From Cyclobacteriaceae bacterium (GTDB lineage: Bacteria > Bacteroidota > Bacteroidia > Cytophagales > Cyclobacteriaceae), in assembly GCA_947458795.1 (NCBI GenBank), contig CANHCD010000080.1:1-7891 (forward strand): a stretch of DNA of 7,891 nucleotides, in the 5' to 3' direction. The notes beneath the pieces are model-generated. The model did not search any database, was not told the DNA's origin, and was given only the letters and a program-made list of their open reading frames with translations. Shown piece by piece: positions 1 through 6,107 of the stretch (positions are counted from its first letter, which is position 1; every line of letters starts with the position of its first letter). The position numbers and the translations under genes were made by a program.

Positions 1-504
1 GTAGATTTCAACTTGGTAGCTGGTCCAATTGACTTGTTCTTTCCGGATTTGCTGTTGGTAAATCAAATCCGTATTGAGTAGGGGAAGGGGAGTACGAACG
101 CGGGTGTCGTAAAAGTTGTCAGGAAGTAACTGTTCCGAGACGTTTTCGATTTGGGGGAATGTGTTGGAAGCCGTGAGCTTATTCAAAGTCGAATAAACGG
201 GATTGAGCAAGTCTCCGACTGGAAATGCGATGGTTCTACCTCCTTCAGCCAAGGTGTAACTAGCTCCAAAATCTACAGAAGGGATAAAGAAGCTTTTTGC
301 ATCTTTCAGTGCCAATAAACTTTGTTCTAGGCTAGCATTTTTATCTTGTAGCACAAGGTTATTGGCCAAGCCTTCTTTGATGTAGGTATCCAAAACCTGC
401 TGCGCCTGTGTAGGTGTAACTAGGAAGACTAGGTAAAGGAAAACCCCTAGAATTAAAGCGCGAATTGTCCTATTGATTTGCGTAGTAGCGTCTTTGATTT
501 TCAT
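1..504 (-). CDS. TolC-family outer-membrane efflux protein (N-terminal part, gene runs off left edge)
   Basis: This is the first 168 codons of an outer-membrane channel protein of the TolC/OEP type, which forms the exit duct of tripartite efflux pumps. The start ATG (502-504) overlaps the stop of the upstream TetR gene as ATGA, which fixes the start and suggests translational coupling. Translation gives a signal peptide: MKIKDATTQINRTIR, then a hydrophobic core (ALILGVFLYLVFLV), then a likely SPI cleavage near TPTQAQQ. The mature part begins VLDTYIKEGLANN, the usual first helix of OEP proteins, where an amphipathic segment precedes NLVLQDKNASLEQS. It continues into FFIPSVDFGASYTLAEGG, the first beta-strand region typical of TolC homologues, and a second strand-like stretch near IYQQQIRKEQVNW. 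The TetR-TolC order implies that a membrane-fusion protein and an RND pump lie further left, but they are outside the window. The family is clear; the transported substrate cannot be told. Confidence 0.88.
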   Translation of the reverse strand, partial: MKIKDATTQINRTIRALILGVFLYLVFLVTPTQAQQVLDTYIKEGLANNLVLQDKNASLEQSLLALKDAKSFFIPSVDFGASYTLAEGGRTIAFPVGDLLNPVYSTLNKLTASNTFPQIENVSEQLLPDNFYDTRVRTPLPLLNTDLIYQQQIRKEQVNWTSYQVEIY

Positions 505-1124
505 GAGGAAAGTCTATCGAGAATGCTGAAAAATTCATTTAAACCATCATGAACGATGGTGTCTTGGCGCTGAGCCAATACGACCTCGCAGCGTCGGCGA
601 ATGCGTAAGGAAACCATACCATGTACGGTAGACCAAACGAGAAAGGAGAGCGCTTCTTCTTCATGTCCTCGAAAATGCCCTACATCTATACATTCCTTGA
701 TGGTGGAACGTAGGAAATTGAAGGTACCAAAGCCTTCTTTCCATTGCTCTTCGTTTGAATTAGAAACATGAAGGATGGGTGCATCTTTGATAAACATCAA
801 GTCGTACATGTCTGGATTTTCGAGTGCAAAGTCCACATAGATTGCGCCCATTCTTTTTAGCCGCTCCATGGGATTGGATACAGCGGCAAGTACTTCCATG
901 CGGCTCATCAATTGCTGAAAGCCTCCCTGGTGGAGCGCATGAAAGATCTCGTTTTTGTCTTTGAAATAGTGGTAGATGCTCCCCGGACTGTATTCAATCA
1001 AATCGGCAATGTTCCGAATAGAGGTTTTTTCTACTCCTTTTTCAAGGAAAAGGGTCTTGGCAGCAACTAAGATGCGTTCGCGTAATTCCTCCTTATCTCG
1101 TTCTTTTCGTTCAGCGATACCCAT
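501..1124 (-). CDS. TetR/AcrR-family transcriptional repressor of the efflux operon
   Basis: A 207-residue DNA-binding regulator. Residues about 13-62 form the TetR N-terminal domain: helix one (RERILVAAKTLFLEKG), then the helix-turn-helix with TSIRNIADLIEYSPGSIYHY and the KDKNEIF that closes the domain. The C-terminal half (about 80-205) is the ligand-binding dimer domain. It contains W164-x3-H168-G169 (WSTVHGMVSL), which resembles the WHG-type TetR C-terminal domain. Length is normal for the family. It is first in a leftward operon and overlaps the TolC-family gene by four bases (ATGA at 501-504), so it most likely controls that efflux operon and its own synthesis. A palindrome sits between the -33 and -7 boxes of its promoter candidate, which supports autorepression. 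No clear Shine-Dalgarno precedes the ATG at 1122-1124 (CAAATTTAATC), normal for Bacteroidota. The inducing ligand is unknown. Confidence 0.93.
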   Translation of the reverse strand: MGIAERKERDKEELRERILVAAKTLFLEKGVEKTSIRNIADLIEYSPGSIYHYFKDKNEIFHALHQGGFQQLMSRMEVLAAVSNPMERLKRMGAIYVDFALENPDMYDLMFIKDAPILHVSNSNEEQWKEGFGTFNFLRSTIKECIDVGHFRGHEEEALSFLVWSTVHGMVSLRIRRRCEVVLAQRQDTIVHDGLNEFFSILDRLSS

Positions 1125-1141
1125 GATTAAATTTGAATAGT

Positions 1142-1172
1142 CAAAAATAAATGAACACTGTTTAAAAACTAA
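1142..1172 (-). promoter_or_regulatory. Bacteroidota-type promoter of the TetR-TolC operon with embedded operator candidate
   Basis: On the minus strand TATTTTTG (1142-1149) matches the Bacteroidota -7 consensus TAnnTTTG exactly. Exactly 19 bases upstream is TTAG (1169-1172), one mismatch from the -33 consensus TTTG. The start codon is 17 bases below the -7 box, giving a leader of roughly a dozen bases. The spacer contains TGAACACTGTTTA (1152-1164, plus strand), a palindrome with four of five arm pairs matching around a 3-base centre. A TetR dimer bound there would block RNA polymerase. The boxes are seen in the sequence; the operator role is inferred. Confidence 0.55.
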
Positions 1173-1281
1173 GAAAAATCAAAAAATATTTTAAAAAAGT
1201 AGGGGAGGAATCATTTTTTCGATTTAACTCTAGCTATTGATTCTTAATTGGAAAAACTCCACCGAGTTAACTAATTCAAAT

Positions 1282-1312
1282 AAAAAAAGCTCGACGTAAT
1301 CGAGCTTTTTTT
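1282..1312 (-). terminator. Rho-independent terminator of the NSS transporter operon
   Basis: A perfect 13-base-pair hairpin: AAAAAAAGCTCGA (1282-1294), loop CGTAA, TCGAGCTTTTTTT (1300-1312). The A-tract and T-tract make it work on either strand. It lies 35 bases past the stop of the small MetS-like gene, so its natural job is to end the leftward transporter transcript before the TetR promoter. The remaining bases of the 1125-1347 gap are AT-rich, apart from a weak 7-base inverted repeat (1224-1230/1264-1270), and I see no gene there. Confidence 0.9.
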
Positions 1313-1347
1313 GGAATGGAAGTACTCCTAAACTAAGAATACCGTAT

Positions 1348-1458
1348 TTATTTCTCTTCCGTATTCGGTTTTTTCAATACCAAATAGAAGCAGTAAATCG
1401 TAACGCCAGTGATGAGTGCTTGCGTTACAAACGAAAGAATTAGCGCTGATGTGTTCAT
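1348..1458 (-). CDS. MetS-like small membrane subunit of the NSS transporter (36 residues)
   Basis: A 36-codon gene, too short for most gene finders: MNTSALILSFVTQALI, then TGVTIYCFYLVLKKPNTEEK and a TAA stop at 1348-1350. Its ATG (1456-1458) overlaps the TGA of the sodium-symporter gene as ATGA, which strongly supports real, coupled translation. Residues about 4-28 form one hydrophobic membrane span, followed by a charged tail (KKPNTEEK), so the C terminus probably faces the cytoplasm. Small one-span proteins starting M-x-T-S-A lie directly after bacterial NSS/SNF transporter genes. The best known is MetS, the small partner of the methionine/alanine importer MetP of Corynebacterium. Position, overlap, the TSA start and the single span fit that family; overall sequence match by eye is modest. 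The likely role is to support assembly or activity of the transporter. A terminator follows at 1282-1312. Confidence 0.75.
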   Translation of the reverse strand: MNTSALILSFVTQALITGVTIYCFYLVLKKPNTEEK

Positions 1459-3104
1459 TGGATTGATTTTTTGCGTTTAATAGTGGAATACCATACGATG
1501 GCACAAATACCTAAGAATAAGAGGAGCAATTGAAGTCTAGCCCAGCCTGAATACATCATTTTTTCTTCCAAAACGGCAGCATTCTCAGGGTTGGCGAGAA
1601 TTTGCGCTTCCAAGTCAGCAAAGGTGATTTTGCCAATTAGGGAACTTGTATCAAGTGGCCATCCTCCGCCTGAAAAGAGGTTGCTAAAGGCAGACACCCA
1701 ATCGTTACCCGCGGGGGTAATCAAGGCACCTAAGAATACAATACTCAACAATACAGGAGTGACATAGGTCATGATCCATTTGTAGAAGGATGGAATACGG
1801 ATGTCAGCACCTCGGGTGATTTCTTCCCATCCTTTTTTCATACCAAAAATATAGGTGAATAGGATGGTCTCTAGCAATGCAAAAATCACCAAGCTGACCG
1901 TACCTCCCCAATAATCGTACTCGTCAAAGTATCCGTACTGGTAGAAAAGAACGGTGGGTAAACCCATGGCCAAGGAAACTAGTCCAAAGGAAACAGCTCC
2001 CTTTACCTTGCCCCAACCAAACTCATCCTGCATAAAGCCCATCCAAGGAGTACCCATGGCTAGGGAGGAAGTAATGCCTGCAAAGAACAATAGCCCAAAC
2101 CAACAGACTCCGGCAAAGGCACTAATTAGTGGCCCCCATTGTTGGAAGAGGTACGGCATGGTCTGGAAAGCCATACCAAATCCTGCATTTTCCAACACCC
2201 AATCCAATCCAAGAAATCCAGCAGCGATTGGAATCACAATGGCACTTCCTAGGATTACTTCTACAAATTCGTTGGTAAATCCGGCAGTAACGGAGTTGAG
2301 CGCGATGTCTTCGTTTTCCTTGAGGTAAGAGGCGTAACACTGAATGGAACCCATTCCGACTGACAAGGTGAAGAAGATTTGTCCAGCTGCAGCCAGCCAA
2401 ACCTTAGGGTCTGCCAGCGAGCTGTATTGAGGGGTCCACAAGAAGTTAATTCCATCCCATGCATTTGCATCAGGGAATTCTTCTGAGGCAAAGGAACTGC
2501 CCATGGTCCATCCACGAACTGCTAAAATAATACCAAATAGGATCAACAATGGCATTCCGATTTTAGCAACTTTTTCAATACCGCCCAATCCCGTAGAAAG
2601 GATCCATACATTGACTCCTAATACTAAAATATAGGCTATAACAGGAAATAGCGGGATTCCGAAATCCGAACCAGAAAGCTGTACGTACTGATCAAAAAAC
2701 AAACTAACCGCTTCTTTACTCATTCCAGTAAAGGTTCCGATGACACTGTGCACCACGTACACAAAGGTCCAGGACTCAATGTAGGTGTAGTAAGCGACTA
2801 CTGCGATGTTGGTAAAAATACCGAACACCCCAATGTACTTCCAGTACCATTTCTTACTCATGGAATCTAGGATGTAAGGGGTACTGTGGTTGCCCAATTT
2901 ACCGCCAAATCTGCCCATACTCCATTCCGTAAATAGCAACGGAATACCCATCAATAGGAAGCAGATGATGTAGGGGAGAATGAAAGCACCTCCTCCATTT
3001 TGGACTGCTTGAACTGGAAACCTGAGGAAGTTTCCAAGACCTACAGCATTTCCTGCCATGGCCAAAATAAGCCCAACACGCGAGCCCCAAGCCTCTTTTT
3101 TCAT
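1455..3104 (-). CDS. LeuT-like Na+-dependent amino-acid symporter (NSS/SNF family)
   Basis: A 549-residue inner-membrane transporter with the 12-helix layout of the neurotransmitter:sodium symporter family; it imports amino acids or related compounds with Na+. It aligns readily with LeuT from memory. TM1 carries GNAVGLGNFLRFP (residues 18-30), TM3 YYTYIESW (Y106 equals LeuT Y108), TM6 GQIFFTLSVG (241-250), TM8 FAGITSS (341-347). Na+ site 1 residues (A20, N25, T246, N278) and site 2 residues (G18, V21, A342, T345, S346) are kept, as is the outer gate pair R28/D397. E282 sits where LeuT has E290, pointing to Cl- independence. Two pocket positions differ from LeuT: M251 for F259 and M350 for I359. 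Between TM11 and TM12 (about 462-520) is an outer loop much longer than in LeuT, which accounts for the extra length. It is co-transcribed with the 36-residue MetS-like gene (ATGA overlap). The substrate is not certain; methionine, alanine or another hydrophobic amino acid is possible. Confidence 0.93.
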   Translation of the reverse strand: MKKEAWGSRVGLILAMAGNAVGLGNFLRFPVQAVQNGGGAFILPYIICFLLMGIPLLFTEWSMGRFGGKLGNHSTPYILDSMSKKWYWKYIGVFGIFTNIAVVAYYTYIESWTFVYVVHSVIGTFTGMSKEAVSLFFDQYVQLSGSDFGIPLFPVIAYILVLGVNVWILSTGLGGIEKVAKIGMPLLILFGIILAVRGWTMGSSFASEEFPDANAWDGINFLWTPQYSSLADPKVWLAAAGQIFFTLSVGMGSIQCYASYLKENEDIALNSVTAGFTNEFVEVILGSAIVIPIAAGFLGLDWVLENAGFGMAFQTMPYLFQQWGPLISAFAGVCWFGLLFFAGITSSLAMGTPWMGFMQDEFGWGKVKGAVSFGLVSLAMGLPTVLFYQYGYFDEYDYWGGTVSLVIFALLETILFTYIFGMKKGWEEITRGADIRIPSFYKWIMTYVTPVLLSIVFLGALITPAGNDWVSAFSNLFSGGGWPLDTSSLIGKITFADLEAQILANPENAAVLEEKMMYSGWARLQLLLLFLGICAIVWYSTIKRKKSIQ

Positions 3105-3126
3105 AAATAATGTACGTTAATTGATG

Positions 3127-3149
3127 GGAATCTAAACTTATAGATTTCC
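3127..3149. promoter_or_regulatory. Inverted repeat just upstream of the NSS transporter start
   Basis: GGAATCTA (3127-3134) and TAGATTTCC (3141-3149) pair over eight bases with a single bulged base around the 6-base centre AACTTA. It lies 22 bases upstream of the transporter ATG, where an operator or a leader hairpin over the ribosome entry site would sit. The repeat is visible in the sequence; its function is a guess. Confidence 0.35.
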
Positions 3150-3183
3150 AAACTTGATTTTTGTCTTTTACAAATAGGTGGTT

Positions 3184-3214
3184 ATCGAGATTCTTGGGAA
3201 AAGAAAGCCTCGAT
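3184..3214. repeat. Stem-loop in the NSS transporter upstream region
   Basis: ATCGAG (3184-3189) pairs with CTCGAT (3209-3214), and inside it TTCTT (3191-3195) pairs with AAGAA (3201-3205) around a GGGAA loop. This makes 11 base pairs with a small 1/3 internal loop. No T-tract follows on either strand, so it is not a standard terminator. It could be an mRNA leader structure or a protein site. Confidence 0.35.
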
Positions 3215-3272
3215 CATCGCATTCCGTTTGTAATCCAAGAATACCACTTTTTTTTCAGAACAAACAACTTAA

Positions 3273-3360
3273 ATTCCAGTTGCACCCCTAAAAAACCACA
3301 GCTTCCAAGGACTAATATTTAAAGTAACATGATTTTTTAGTGCCTGTAACTAACTGGAAT
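3273..3360. repeat. 88-base imperfect inverted-repeat element (MITE-like or structured RNA)
   Basis: The ends are a perfect 9-base inverted repeat, ATTCCAGTT (3273-3281) and AACTGGAAT (3352-3360). Moving inward, GCA (3282-3284) pairs with TGC (3341-3343) and CTAAAAAA (3288-3295) pairs with TTTTTTAG (3333-3340). That gives 20 pairs, with a 3-base bulge on the left and an 8-base bulge on the right, and a 37-base AT-rich loop. It lies midway between two leftward genes. Perfect short termini with a decayed interior fit a small non-autonomous element or an intergenic repeat. A structured 3' end for the GH32 transcript is also possible. I see no clear target-site duplication. Confidence 0.4.
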
Positions 3361-3432
3361 AGTTGGATTTAGTAGGTAGGGACCGAATCGTTGGCTTTGA
3401 TTTTTACCCTTTAAAAACAAGACCTAGAAATG

Positions 3433-3456
3433 CCTAAGGATTTTTTTTTTCTTAGG
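3433..3456 (-). terminator. Weak hairpin after the GH32 gene, possible terminator
   Basis: CCTAAG (3433-3438) and CTTAGG (3451-3456) form a 6-base-pair stem whose loop is mostly a run of ten T on the plus strand (A on the transcript). It starts 14 bases past the GH32 stop, the right place for a terminator. The loop is A-rich and no U-tract follows the stem, so it is a poor match to the standard type. Confidence 0.25.
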
Positions 3457-3469
3457 ATGAATTCGAGGA

Positions 3470-4954
3470 TTACTGTAAATCCACAATTTTAAGTTCATCC
3501 AAGCCCTGATTGAACTTTACTTTTTTCCAAGGTGAAGATGGAAATAGGATAGAAGTCAGTACCAATTCGCCCTCGTTTACAAATAGTTCTACGGAAGAAG
3601 CATCCAAGAAAATTCGAATCGACTCCGCTTTCCAGGACATGGGGGCAGAGTGTGCGGCAGCAAAATCCCGATTGAAATTTGTTTTTCCTGATTTTCGTCG
3701 GTCTATAGTTACCAAACCCATTTCCTTGGAAATAGCGAGTTCCTCACCGAGCTCATTGGATAGGGTCAATGAAAATTGATCGTCGCTGCTCACTTCGGCA
3801 AGAATTTCAACTGCAGATGATGGAAGAAGTGATTCGGTTTTTGAAATCGGGTAGCTGGTTTTCCTGAGTTTTTCTAACTCTCTAGCAGGAGCGGATTTGA
3901 GGAGTAAGGTTCCATCAACGTCAAAAAGGCTGATTTCTCGAGGTAAAGTGGTTGCTGATCGCCAAGTCGTCGTTGGGACCACCTGTGCATAGTCCCAGTT
4001 GCTCATCCATCCTATCCAGAGGGTTCGATCCTGATCGGCAGGAAGGTTGGACCAAGTCACCCCTGCATAATTGTCAGGACCGTAATCCAACCAGCGGATC
4101 ATCGTGTCGTCTGGAGTAAATGTACCGTGCTTGAAATCCCCGATAAAGTACTGGGTGGCAGAGCCTTTTTGAGGCCCACCAGGATTCATGCTGACTAGCA
4201 ATACCCACTTTTGACTCCCATCTGGGGCTTTCATTGGAATCAGATCAGGGCATTCCCAAACGCCACCATGTGCGCCTATACCTTGCCCAAACTCTCCCAA
4301 AAGTGACCAATTTTTCAAGTCGGGAGACTCATAAAATTGAACTTTATCCTTGACGGCAAGGGTCATCAGCCAACTCTTCTTTCCATCTTCTTTGGTGATC
4401 TGGGTTACTTTTGGATCTCTAAAATCCCGTATTCCTGGATTTAGTAGTACGGGATTAGCAGCGTATTTGCTCCAAGTTTTGCCCTTGTCCACCGAATAGG
4501 CTAGCCCCTGGGTTTGGAAGTCAATCGCACCTGCTTTTTCTTGAAGAGAGTTGTGGTAGGTGAAAATCGCCACGAGGGGAGGATTTTCTTTGGTTCCCAA
4601 TTCGGAGCTATTTTCTGTGTCATAGACTGCACTCCCTGAAAAAATAGTTCCCAAACTATCTGGAAAAAGCGCGATAGGCAACTCTTCCCAGCTTACGAGA
4701 TCCTTGGATACCGCATGACCCCAGTGCATAGGTCCCCAAACGGTACTATCTGGGTTATGCTGGAAAAATAAATGGTATTCTCCGTCGATGTAAACCAGTC
4801 CATTGGGGTCGTTCATCCAACCCTTGGCAGGAGTGAAGTGGTAGCCGGGTCGGAATTGTTCCAAGGTATTTGGACTGAACTTGATTTCTTGCTGGGTGCA
4901 GGATAAAATGGTGAGACTCGCCATACAGCTAAAAAAGAGAGATCTAGTTTTCAT
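3470..4954 (-). CDS. GH32 beta-fructosidase lipoprotein (levanase/inulinase/invertase type)
   Basis: A 494-residue enzyme that cleaves beta-fructosyl bonds in fructans or sucrose by a retaining mechanism. The N terminus is a lipoprotein signal with lipobox TILSC (C19), so the mature protein should be lipid-anchored at the periplasmic face or cell surface. The five-bladed propeller catalytic domain (about 33-340) opens with GWMNDPNG, where D49 is the expected nucleophile. FSGSAV (105-110) follows, then FRDP (R179-D180-P181, transition-state stabiliser) and WECPD (E234, acid/base). The beta-sandwich module covers about 345-494 and ends with FLDASSVELFVNEGE, typical of GH32. All key residues are present and the length is normal. 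It stands alone here: no SusC/SusD pair, fructokinase or fructose transporter is adjacent, so it is not visibly part of a fructan utilisation locus. Exo or endo action, and levan, inulin or sucrose preference, cannot be decided. No convincing promoter is seen above its ATG. Confidence 0.93.
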   Translation of the reverse strand: MKTRSLFFSCMASLTILSCTQQEIKFSPNTLEQFRPGYHFTPAKGWMNDPNGLVYIDGEYHLFFQHNPDSTVWGPMHWGHAVSKDLVSWEELPIALFPDSLGTIFSGSAVYDTENSSELGTKENPPLVAIFTYHNSLQEKAGAIDFQTQGLAYSVDKGKTWSKYAANPVLLNPGIRDFRDPKVTQITKEDGKKSWLMTLAVKDKVQFYESPDLKNWSLLGEFGQGIGAHGGVWECPDLIPMKAPDGSQKWVLLVSMNPGGPQKGSATQYFIGDFKHGTFTPDDTMIRWLDYGPDNYAGVTWSNLPADQDRTLWIGWMSNWDYAQVVPTTTWRSATTLPREISLFDVDGTLLLKSAPARELEKLRKTSYPISKTESLLPSSAVEILAEVSSDDQFSLTLSNELGEELAISKEMGLVTIDRRKSGKTNFNRDFAAAHSAPMSWKAESIRIFLDASSVELFVNEGELVLTSILFPSSPWKKVKFNQGLDELKIVDLQ

Positions 4955-5134
4955 TTGCGTTTGAATTTGAAGTTAAAATTATCCTTTCCAGTTGATTTTA
5001 GCCTGCATTCTACAAGTATTTCACAAAACTCCTGCTGTCTTGTTTTTTCTTCTTAGCAAATCAGGATTTCAGGTATTCCACAGACTTCATAAAAAGTTAA
5101 CCTCGATGCTTTTTGAGGGGGTATTGCTTCTGAT

Positions 5135-5165
5135 TTTTTTTAATCTGGGAAGCTTGGTAGCTTTG
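5135..5165 (+). promoter_or_regulatory. Bacteroidota-type promoter of rmlA
   Basis: TAGCTTTG (5158-5165) matches the -7 consensus TAnnTTTG exactly. With the usual 19-base spacer, the -33 position (5135-5138) reads TTTT, three of four matching TTTG, inside a T-rich run. Transcription would start near 5172, giving a leader of about 17 bases before the rmlA ATG at 5189. The rest of the 4955-5188 gap between the two divergent genes shows nothing else I can support. Confidence 0.55.
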
Positions 5166-5188
5166 GGCTGTATTTAATCTTTTTTTAA

Positions 5189-6049
5189 ATGAAAGGAATC
5201 ATTTTAGCGGGAGGGTCAGGAACCCGACTTTATCCCTTGACTATTGCAGTCAGTAAGCAACTCATGCCGGTATACGATAAGCCCATGATTTATTACCCCT
5301 TGTCTGTCTTGATGATGGCAGGAATACAGGAAATATTAATCATTACGACCCCCGAAGATTCGGCAGCATTTCAAAGGCTGTTGGGCGATGGTTCACATGT
5401 GGGTTGCCAGATTAGCTATGCGGTTCAACCTAGTCCTGATGGTTTGGCTCAAGCCTTTATCATTGGGGAAAGGTTTATCGGAAAGGATAAAGTAGCCTTG
5501 GTGCTTGGAGATAATATTTTTTACGGTTCAGGCTTGCAAAAGACCTTACAGGAAAATACGAATCCAGATGGAGGAGTAATCTTTGCCTACCACGTTAATG
5601 ATCCGGAGCGCTATGGGGTAGTGGAGTTTGATGCCAATCAAAAAGCAATCTCCATTGAAGAAAAACCTGCACAGCCCAAATCAAACTATGCTGTGCCCGG
5701 CTTGTACTTTTACGACAATGAGGTGGTGGAATTAGCAAAAAACATCAAACCAAGTGTTCGCGGGGAACTAGAAATCACCGATGTCAACAACGAATACCTT
5801 AAAAGAGGGCAACTTCAAGTGGCCATCCTCAATAGAGGCACTGCTTGGCTAGACACAGGAACCCACCAATCCTTGTTGCAAGCTGCCCAGTTTGTAGAGG
5901 TAATCGAAGAGCGCCAAGGATTGAAAATCGGCTGTATCGAGGAGATCGCCTACCGAAATGGATTTATTGGCAAGGAAAAGTTGCTGGAAGCTGCCTCCAA
6001 ACTTGGGAAAAGTGGATACGGGGCTTACCTAAGACGATTGGTGAATTAA
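5189..6049 (+). CDS. rmlA: Glucose-1-phosphate thymidylyltransferase
   Basis: This cytoplasmic enzyme joins dTTP and glucose-1-phosphate to give dTDP-glucose and pyrophosphate, the first step of dTDP-L-rhamnose and many other dTDP-sugars. The 286-residue length is normal. The nucleotide-binding loop LAGGSGTRLYPLT (6-18) is followed by SKQLMPVYDKPMIYYPLS (22-39), a hallmark of the family. The metal-binding D108 lies in VLGDNIFYG, the sugar-binding segment is EEKP (157-160), and RGTAWLDTGTH (216-226) supplies the second metal ligand, D222. The C terminus (RNGFIGKEKL and GKSGYGAYLRRL) also matches RmlA. It is the only rightward gene in the window, with its own promoter candidate and a terminator downstream. 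The partners rmlB, rmlC and rmlD are not adjacent, so it appears to be a single-gene unit here. RffH is a near-identical paralogue in some bacteria; sequence alone does not separate the two roles. Confidence 0.96.
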   Translation: MKGIILAGGSGTRLYPLTIAVSKQLMPVYDKPMIYYPLSVLMMAGIQEILIITTPEDSAAFQRLLGDGSHVGCQISYAVQPSPDGLAQAFIIGERFIGKDKVALVLGDNIFYGSGLQKTLQENTNPDGGVIFAYHVNDPERYGVVEFDANQKAISIEEKPAQPKSNYAVPGLYFYDNEVVELAKNIKPSVRGELEITDVNNEYLKRGQLQVAILNRGTAWLDTGTHQSLLQAAQFVEVIEERQGLKIGCIEEIAYRNGFIGKEKLLEAASKLGKSGYGAYLRRLVN

Positions 6050-6055
6050 TTAGTT

Positions 6056-6107
6056 GATTATCCGCAATATACGATTGGCTCCATATGATTTACCCCTGCG
6101 GATAATC
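6056..6107. repeat. 11-base inverted repeat just after rmlA
   Basis: GATTATCCGCA (6056-6066) and TGCGGATAATC (6097-6107) are perfect inverted copies separated by 30 bases, starting seven bases after the rmlA stop. There is no T-tract after the right arm, and a strong terminator lies further on, so a terminator role is unlikely. It could be a 3' mRNA-stabilising stem, a protein site, or part of an intergenic repeat together with the adjoining tandem repeat. Confidence 0.5.

Larger units (their letters stand above)
3105..3469. other. Gene-free region between the GH32 gene and the NSS transporter gene
   Basis: These 365 bases hold no convincing reading frame. They must contain the end of the GH32 transcript and the promoter/leader of the NSS transporter operon, both leftward. 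I find no exact TAnnTTTG box on the minus strand; TAAGTTTA, about 27 bases above the ATG, is the nearest partial match and lacks a well-spaced -33 partner. The region has an unusual number of inverted repeats, listed separately (3127-3149, 3184-3214, 3273-3360, 3433-3456). Confidence 0.6.

Noticed and set aside
1224..1270. Inverted repeat TTAACTC / GAGTTAA near the transporter operon terminator
   Set aside because: Only seven pairs with a 33-base loop in AT-rich DNA; expected by chance and overshadowed by the strong terminator at 1282-1312.
1954..2515. Open frames on both strands inside the NSS transporter (plus 1954-2328; minus 2122-2400 and 2261-2515)
   Set aside because: They lie wholly within a clear LeuT-family gene, have no family features, and are shadows of its codon use.
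2899..3090. Minus-strand 63-codon frame over the start of the NSS transporter
   Set aside because: It is a shifted frame of the conserved TM1-TM2 coding sequence and has no independent support.
3105..3300. A known riboswitch in the NSS transporter leader
   Set aside because: Stem-loops exist, but I cannot match the conserved core of any riboswitch class I know (SAM, glycine, cobalamin and others).
3510..3779. Plus-strand 89-codon frame inside the GH32 gene
   Set aside because: Antisense shadow of the GH32 C-terminal domain; the composition is serine-rich and unlike a real protein.
4955..4990. TAATTTTA on the minus strand above the GH32 start as a -7 box
   Set aside because: It matches only seven of eight positions and no TTTG-like -33 box lies 19 bases upstream, so I do not call a promoter.
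4992..5177. Plus-strand 61-codon frame in the GH32-rmlA gap
   Set aside because: It is hydrophobic mainly because the region is T-rich, it runs through the rmlA promoter boxes, and it shows no signal peptide logic or family match. I treat the gap as regulatory.
5845..6057. Plus-strand 70-codon frame at the rmlA 3' end
   Set aside because: Shifted-frame shadow of the conserved RmlA C terminus.
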